Assembly (NCBI GenBank): GCA_900317155.1
Contig: ONFO01000001.1
Location: 124,001-188,000 of the forward strand
Reading direction: 5' to 3'
Source: an uncultured Bacteroidales bacterium
GTDB taxonomy: Bacteria; Bacteroidota; Bacteroidia; Bacteroidales; F082
Length of the DNA stretch: 64,000 nucleotides
A model generated the notes under the pieces. The model saw only the letters and a list, made by a program, of their open reading frames with translations, was not told the DNA's origin and did no database searches. Both the position numbers and the translations under genes were made by a program. Positions within the stretch are counted from its first letter, which is position 1. Each line of letters begins with the position of its first letter. Shown here piece after piece: positions 60,852-64,000 of this stretch.

Positions 60852-62041
60852 AAAGCAATACATTGACCATCATCAAGAAAGAGTTTGCCCGATTCTTTGG
60901 CGACCGACAGATGCTGTTCACCACGGTCATCATGCCAGGCCTGCTGATTTATCTCATCTACAGCTTCATGGGCATGGCTATGAAAAAGATGGCCACCGAA
61001 GGAACCAATGAACTGGTAACTTTGTGCGTGGAGAATATGCCGACTAATGTGGCACCGCTGATTGATGCCATACCCGCTACCGCTATATCTCAACAAGCTG
61101 TTTCCCAAGAGGATATAGATAGATTGGAAGATAAGAGCCTCAACGTGGTGCTGGTGCGCTTCCCTGAAGCATTCGACGAGAAGGTGGCCTCCTATGACCC
61201 TCAAAGCGGCATAGCGGCACCAAATGTGGAAATCTATTACAACTCTGCCAATAATGCTTCGAGTCGAGTTTATCATATTCTCGAAACCTCACTTACGGCT
61301 TACGAAGACCAACTGAGCAACCGCTTCGACATCAATCGCGCTGACTCGGAAGGGACTGCCTTCGATAAGGCTAGCAGCAACGAAATGTTAGGCAGCATCT
61401 TGTCGAAACTCATCCCGATGCTTATCCTGATGTTGCTCTTCAGCGGCGTGATGGCCATTGCCCCTAGTGCCATCGCTGGCGAGAAGGAGCGCGGCACTAT
61501 AGCTACCCTGCTGGTAACTCCCTTGCGAAGAAACGAGCTGGCCTTGGGCAAGGTGGTGTCGCTGAGTTGCATAGCACTATTAAGTGGTATCTCAAGTTTC
61601 ATCGGTATCGTGCTTTCACTGCCCAAGATGATACCGACCGACGCGGCTGGTGTGGAGTTGGGGCTCAACTTTACGGGTTCCGACTACGTGGTGCTGTTGC
61701 TCATCATCTTTGCCACGGTGCTCATCATGGCCTCGGCCGTCAGCATATTGTCGGCACTGGCCAAGGATGTAAAGAACGCTGGCACCATGATTACGCCATT
61801 CATGTTGGTGGTGATGTTCTGTGGCTTGACGCCTATGTTCCAGAACGGCGCGCCCGAAAGCTTGACGGCCTATCTGATTCCCTTCTACAATTCCATCCAG
61901 GCGATGACCTCGGTTTTTGCCCACGAGATGAAATGGATGCCTGTCATCGTTACCTTGGCTGCCAATGTGGTCTACACAGGCATCGCCGTCTGGGTTCTGA
62001 CCCGCATGTTCAACAGCGAAAAGGTGATGTTCTCGAAATAA
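60848..62041 (+). CDS. ABC transporter permease, NatB-like
   Basis: The 397-residue protein has an N-terminal helix (LFTTVIMPGLLIYLIYSFMG), a large extracytoplasmic domain (to about residue 185), then five helices in the ABC-2 type pattern (LIPMLILMLLFSGVMAIAPSAIAGEKERGTIATLLVTPLRRNEL). It forms the membrane part of the exporter with the ATPase upstream. NatB-type permeases export Na+ in some bacteria, but this is only family similarity. A terminator follows 26 bases downstream. Confidence 0.9.
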   Translation: MKSNTLTIIKKEFARFFGDRQMLFTTVIMPGLLIYLIYSFMGMAMKKMATEGTNELVTLCVENMPTNVAPLIDAIPATAISQQAVSQEDIDRLEDKSLNVVLVRFPEAFDEKVASYDPQSGIAAPNVEIYYNSANNASSRVYHILETSLTAYEDQLSNRFDINRADSEGTAFDKASSNEMLGSILSKLIPMLILMLLFSGVMAIAPSAIAGEKERGTIATLLVTPLRRNELALGKVVSLSCIALLSGISSFIGIVLSLPKMIPTDAAGVELGLNFTGSDYVVLLLIIFATVLIMASAVSILSALAKDVKNAGTMITPFMLVVMFCGLTPMFQNGAPESLTAYLIPFYNSIQAMTSVFAHEMKWMPVIVTLAANVVYTGIAVWVLTRMFNSEKVMFSK

Positions 62042-62066
62042 TAGTTAGAGTTAAGGTATTATACGC

Positions 62067-62101
62067 AAAAAAGGAAGAGCCGGTCGACTCTTCCTTTTAT
62101 T
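62067..62101. terminator. Intrinsic terminator between convergent genes
   Basis: AAAAGGAAGAG (62069-62079) pairs with CTCTTCCTTTT (62088-62098) with an 8-base loop and T/A runs on both sides, so it can serve the permease and the convergent HEPN gene. Confidence 0.85.
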
Positions 62102-62120
62102 GTTTTTGTGCTATAGGAAC

Positions 62121-62519
62121 CTACTCGGCCAAAAGCTCCTCAATTCGTTGAATCAATTCTTTCGTTGGCTCCGTTATTGTTTTTATTTCTTCTTCTGTAA
62201 TGGAGTAAAAACAATTGTAGTCTCCTTTTTCGCGAAGTTGTTCCATACGTGATAGAAAAGCCCCCAATCGTGATTCCACTTTTCCTGCTTTAACGAAATG
62301 TAGCCCGAACTGAGTTAATAAGCCATCATGAGTATGTGCAACCAATTCATTTTTAATGAGTAATGCCTGAACTGCATGATAACAAGCATAATAATACCGG
62401 TTTGAAGCAATGTCCCAATATTTTTGCCTACTCATTTCGTCTGCTTGTTCAAGGAATCGGTGCGCCTTTTCCATTTGCAGGCCTACTACAATTGTTCTTT
62501 CTTCGTCTGTCAGTTTCAT
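62121..62519 (-). CDS. HEPN-domain protein, probable toxin
   Basis: The 132-residue helical protein carries RX6H in NRYYYACYHAVQALL (Arg41, His48), the conserved HEPN RNase motif. The rest is a helical bundle with a long C-terminal helix (TEPTKELIQRIEELLAE). It follows a nucleotidyltransferase gene with a 4-base overlap. HEPN-MNT pairs are toxin-antitoxin units in many bacteria, or may act as nucleotide-binding modules. This is a different subtype from the HepT at 48756. Confidence 0.82.
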   Translation of the reverse strand: MKLTDEERTIVVGLQMEKAHRFLEQADEMSRQKYWDIASNRYYYACYHAVQALLIKNELVAHTHDGLLTQFGLHFVKAGKVESRLGAFLSRMEQLREKGDYNCFYSITEEEIKTITEPTKELIQRIEELLAE

Positions 62520-62830
62520 GCTAATCGTATTGCTTCGTCAATGACATTGTGATAAAAAGGTGTAAACTTGCTGCTTTCCCATTCTTTGGCAGTGTACATC
62601 ACAGGGTTTATGTATTCGCCAAGTTCCCAGCCAAGTTCTCGCAATGGGTAAGAAATGGTATCATAATCCTCTGGCAAAAGTTTGTCTTTGTCGAGAATGA
62701 TGAGAATGTCCCAATCAGAACCCGAATGAGCATCTCCTCTTGCCCTAGAGCCATACAACAATGCATATCCTCCTGAAGGTAGGTTCAGTAGGAGCGTTTG
62801 CTTGATGTTGTTGATGATTTTTTCATCCAT
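62516..62830 (-). CDS. MNT-type nucleotidyltransferase, probable antitoxin partner
   Basis: The 104-residue protein has GSx10DxD in YGSRARGDAHSGSDWDILI (Gly27-Ser28, Asp39 and Asp41). It would modify the HEPN partner. The ATG at 62830 is used; the frame also has a TTG two codons earlier. The downstream HEPN gene begins within its last codons. Confidence 0.82.
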   Translation of the reverse strand: MDEKIINNIKQTLLLNLPSGGYALLYGSRARGDAHSGSDWDILIILDKDKLLPEDYDTISYPLRELGWELGEYINPVMYTAKEWESSKFTPFYHNVIDEAIRLA

Positions 62831-62891
62831 TGTCAATCCTTTTCTTTGGCAAAATTAGACATTATTTTTGAATCAAGTGTTTTTTATGCAA

Positions 62892-62929
62892 AAAAAGAAG
62901 GAAAGACTATGATGGCCTTTCCTTCTTTG
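62892..62929 (-). terminator. Intrinsic terminator of the M20 dipeptidase gene
   Basis: AAAGAAGGAAAG (62895-62906) pairs perfectly with CTTTCCTTCTTT (62918-62929); on the minus strand a T-run follows. It starts 18 bases after the stop. Confidence 0.85.
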
Positions 62930-62946
62930 AGTTTGTGTTTCGATAA

Positions 62947-64000
62947 TTACGCAATACTATCACCTTTTGCGAAATGCTGATAGAACGCGATAATCGTCTC
63001 AATACCTTTGTAGAAGTGGTCAAGGCGGTAGTTCTCGTTGGGTGAGTGGATGGCGTCTTCTCCAAGGCCAAAGCCCATAAGGATAGACTTGATACCCAGT
63101 ACTTTCTCGAAGGTAGAGATAATCGGGATGCTTCCGCCCGAGCGCATGGGGATGGGTTGCTTGCCGTAAGTGTGCATGTAAGCAGCTTCGGCAGCTTTGT
63201 AGGCTGGCAGGTCAATAGGACATACGTATGCCTCACCGCCATGTAATGGGGTGACCTTCACGGTGACGTAGTCAGGAGCTGCCTTCTCGAAATATCTCTT
63301 CACCAACTTGGCAATCTTTTCATGATCTTGGTGTGGCACCAAACGGCAAGATAGTTTGGCATAAGCTTTGGAGGGAAGTACGGTCTTGCTGCCCTCGCCA
63401 GTATAGCCACCCCACATGCCGCAGAGGTCGAAGGAGGGACGGATGCCCACTCTCTCGATTTTGGTGTAGCCTCTTTCACCGCGCAAAGCCTTCACGCCTA
63501 GACTCTTTTTGTATTCTTCTTCGTTGTAAGGCGCCATGTTGAGTAGTTCACGCTCGCGTTTGGAGCATTTTTCAACATCATGATAGAAATGCGGGATAGT
63601 GATGTGATTGCTCTTGTCCATGCACCCAGCAATCATCTCGCAAAGAACGTTCAAGGGATTAGCAACGGAACCTCCAAAGAGACCGGAATGCAGGTCGGCA
63701 TTGGGGCCGGTGACTTCAATCTCCCAGTAGGCGAGGCCTCTCAAGCCAGTAGTGATGCTTGGCACATCGGCTGCAATCATTGAAGTGTCGGATACCAAAA
63801 TGATATCGGCTTTCACCAGCCTCTTGTTCTTCACAATCCATTTGGCAAGGCTGCCCGAACCGATTTCCTCTTCACCTTCGAGCATGAATTTCACGTTGCA
63901 GGGGAGGGTGTCGGTCTTGACCATGGTCTCAAAAGCCTTGGCGTGCATGAACGATTGTCCTTTGTCATCGTCGGCGCCGCGAGCCCAGATTTTGCCGTCT
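62947..64000 (-). CDS. M20-family dipeptidase (partial, 5-prime end outside window)
   Basis: The frame is open to the window edge, so the start is not seen. The visible 351 residues start with IWARGADDDKGQSF, the zinc-binding Asp motif of M20 enzymes. EGEEEIGSGSL with the catalytic and zinc Glu, LVSDTSM with an Asp ligand, the dimerisation lid, and the last His in FGLGEDAIHSPNENY follow. It likely cleaves dipeptides in the cytoplasm, such as those ending in Gly or His. Length so far agrees with a protein of about 450 residues. A start at 63948 would cut into the zinc site and is rejected. Confidence 0.9.
   Translation of the reverse strand, partial: DGKIWARGADDDKGQSFMHAKAFETMVKTDTLPCNVKFMLEGEEEIGSGSLAKWIVKNKRLVKADIILVSDTSMIAADVPSITTGLRGLAYWEIEVTGPNADLHSGLFGGSVANPLNVLCEMIAGCMDKSNHITIPHFYHDVEKCSKRERELLNMAPYNEEEYKKSLGVKALRGERGYTKIERVGIRPSFDLCGMWGGYTGEGSKTVLPSKAYAKLSCRLVPHQDHEKIAKLVKRYFEKAAPDYVTVKVTPLHGGEAYVCPIDLPAYKAAEAAYMHTYGKQPIPMRSGGSIPIISTFEKVLGIKSILMGFGLGEDAIHSPNENYRLDHFYKGIETIIAFYQHFAKGDSIA

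Noticed and set aside
63948-63948. ATG at 63948 as the real start of the M20 gene
   Set aside because: Upstream codons continue in frame to the window edge and encode the conserved zinc Asp motif, so the gene starts outside.

Overview
The window looks like a chromosome segment of an anaerobic, probably host- or gut-associated member of the Bacteroidales. Supporting signs are several promoters of the Bacteroidetes type (TTG, about 20 bases, then TAnnTTTG), few Shine-Dalgarno sequences, three proteins with type IX secretion (T9SS) C-terminal sorting domains, PorT-type and TolC outer membrane proteins, a C10 cysteine peptidase, a 2-oxoacid:ferredoxin oxidoreductase next to a 2[4Fe-4S] ferredoxin, and a Fibrobacter-paralogous-domain lipoprotein. 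The genus cannot be fixed from sequence alone. No tRNA, rRNA or CRISPR array was seen.

Layout. 1-762: end of a probable rimM, then trmN6. 846-9960 (minus): C10 peptidase, then a tripartite RND efflux operon (adaptor, pump, TolC) and a beta-barrel protein. 10077-16144: tex, a small membrane protein, a HAD phosphatase, a DUF4143 ATPase preceded by 33-bp-spaced repeats, and nnr. 16154-21492: two tandem T9SS-exported paralogues, each followed by a hairpin element. 21629-22957: a MATE exporter. 22964-28600 is an accessory, defence-flavoured region: REP-like hairpins, a WYL regulator, HIRAN and zinc-ribbon small proteins, a zinc-less sirtuin in an operon with a GmrSD-type nuclease, a REP-associated Y1 transposase with its REP cluster, and a 33-residue membrane microprotein. 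29096-35163 is housekeeping: recA, a TPR lipoprotein, a nucleoside kinase, gyrB.

35275-43590 holds a FISUMP lipoprotein, a membrane-bound AraC regulator with a probable beta-propeller sensor, a protein kinase-AAA ATPase fusion with a small partner gene, a GH2 glycosidase, an unknown lipoprotein and ferredoxin. 43882-46762 is korAB, which would pass electrons to that ferredoxin. 46831-50341 is a second accessory island: a DUF4143 ATPase with four 33-bp-spaced repeats, bracketed by near-identical terminators, a MntA-HepT toxin-antitoxin pair, and a tandem pair of small membrane proteins duplicated with their promoters. 50366-62041: flavin reductase, a T9SS-exported double-thioredoxin protein, tilS, dsbD, an Ntn amidase-like protein, an M16 protease and a NatAB-like ABC exporter. 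62121-64000: a second nucleotidyltransferase-HEPN pair and the 3-prime part of an M20 dipeptidase.

Most interesting candidates: the REP/RAYT system with compensatory stem changes, the phased repeats ahead of both DUF4143 ATPase genes with the flanking terminator copies at one locus, the kinase-AAA operon, and the direct repeats around the HIRAN-sirtuin-nuclease block.
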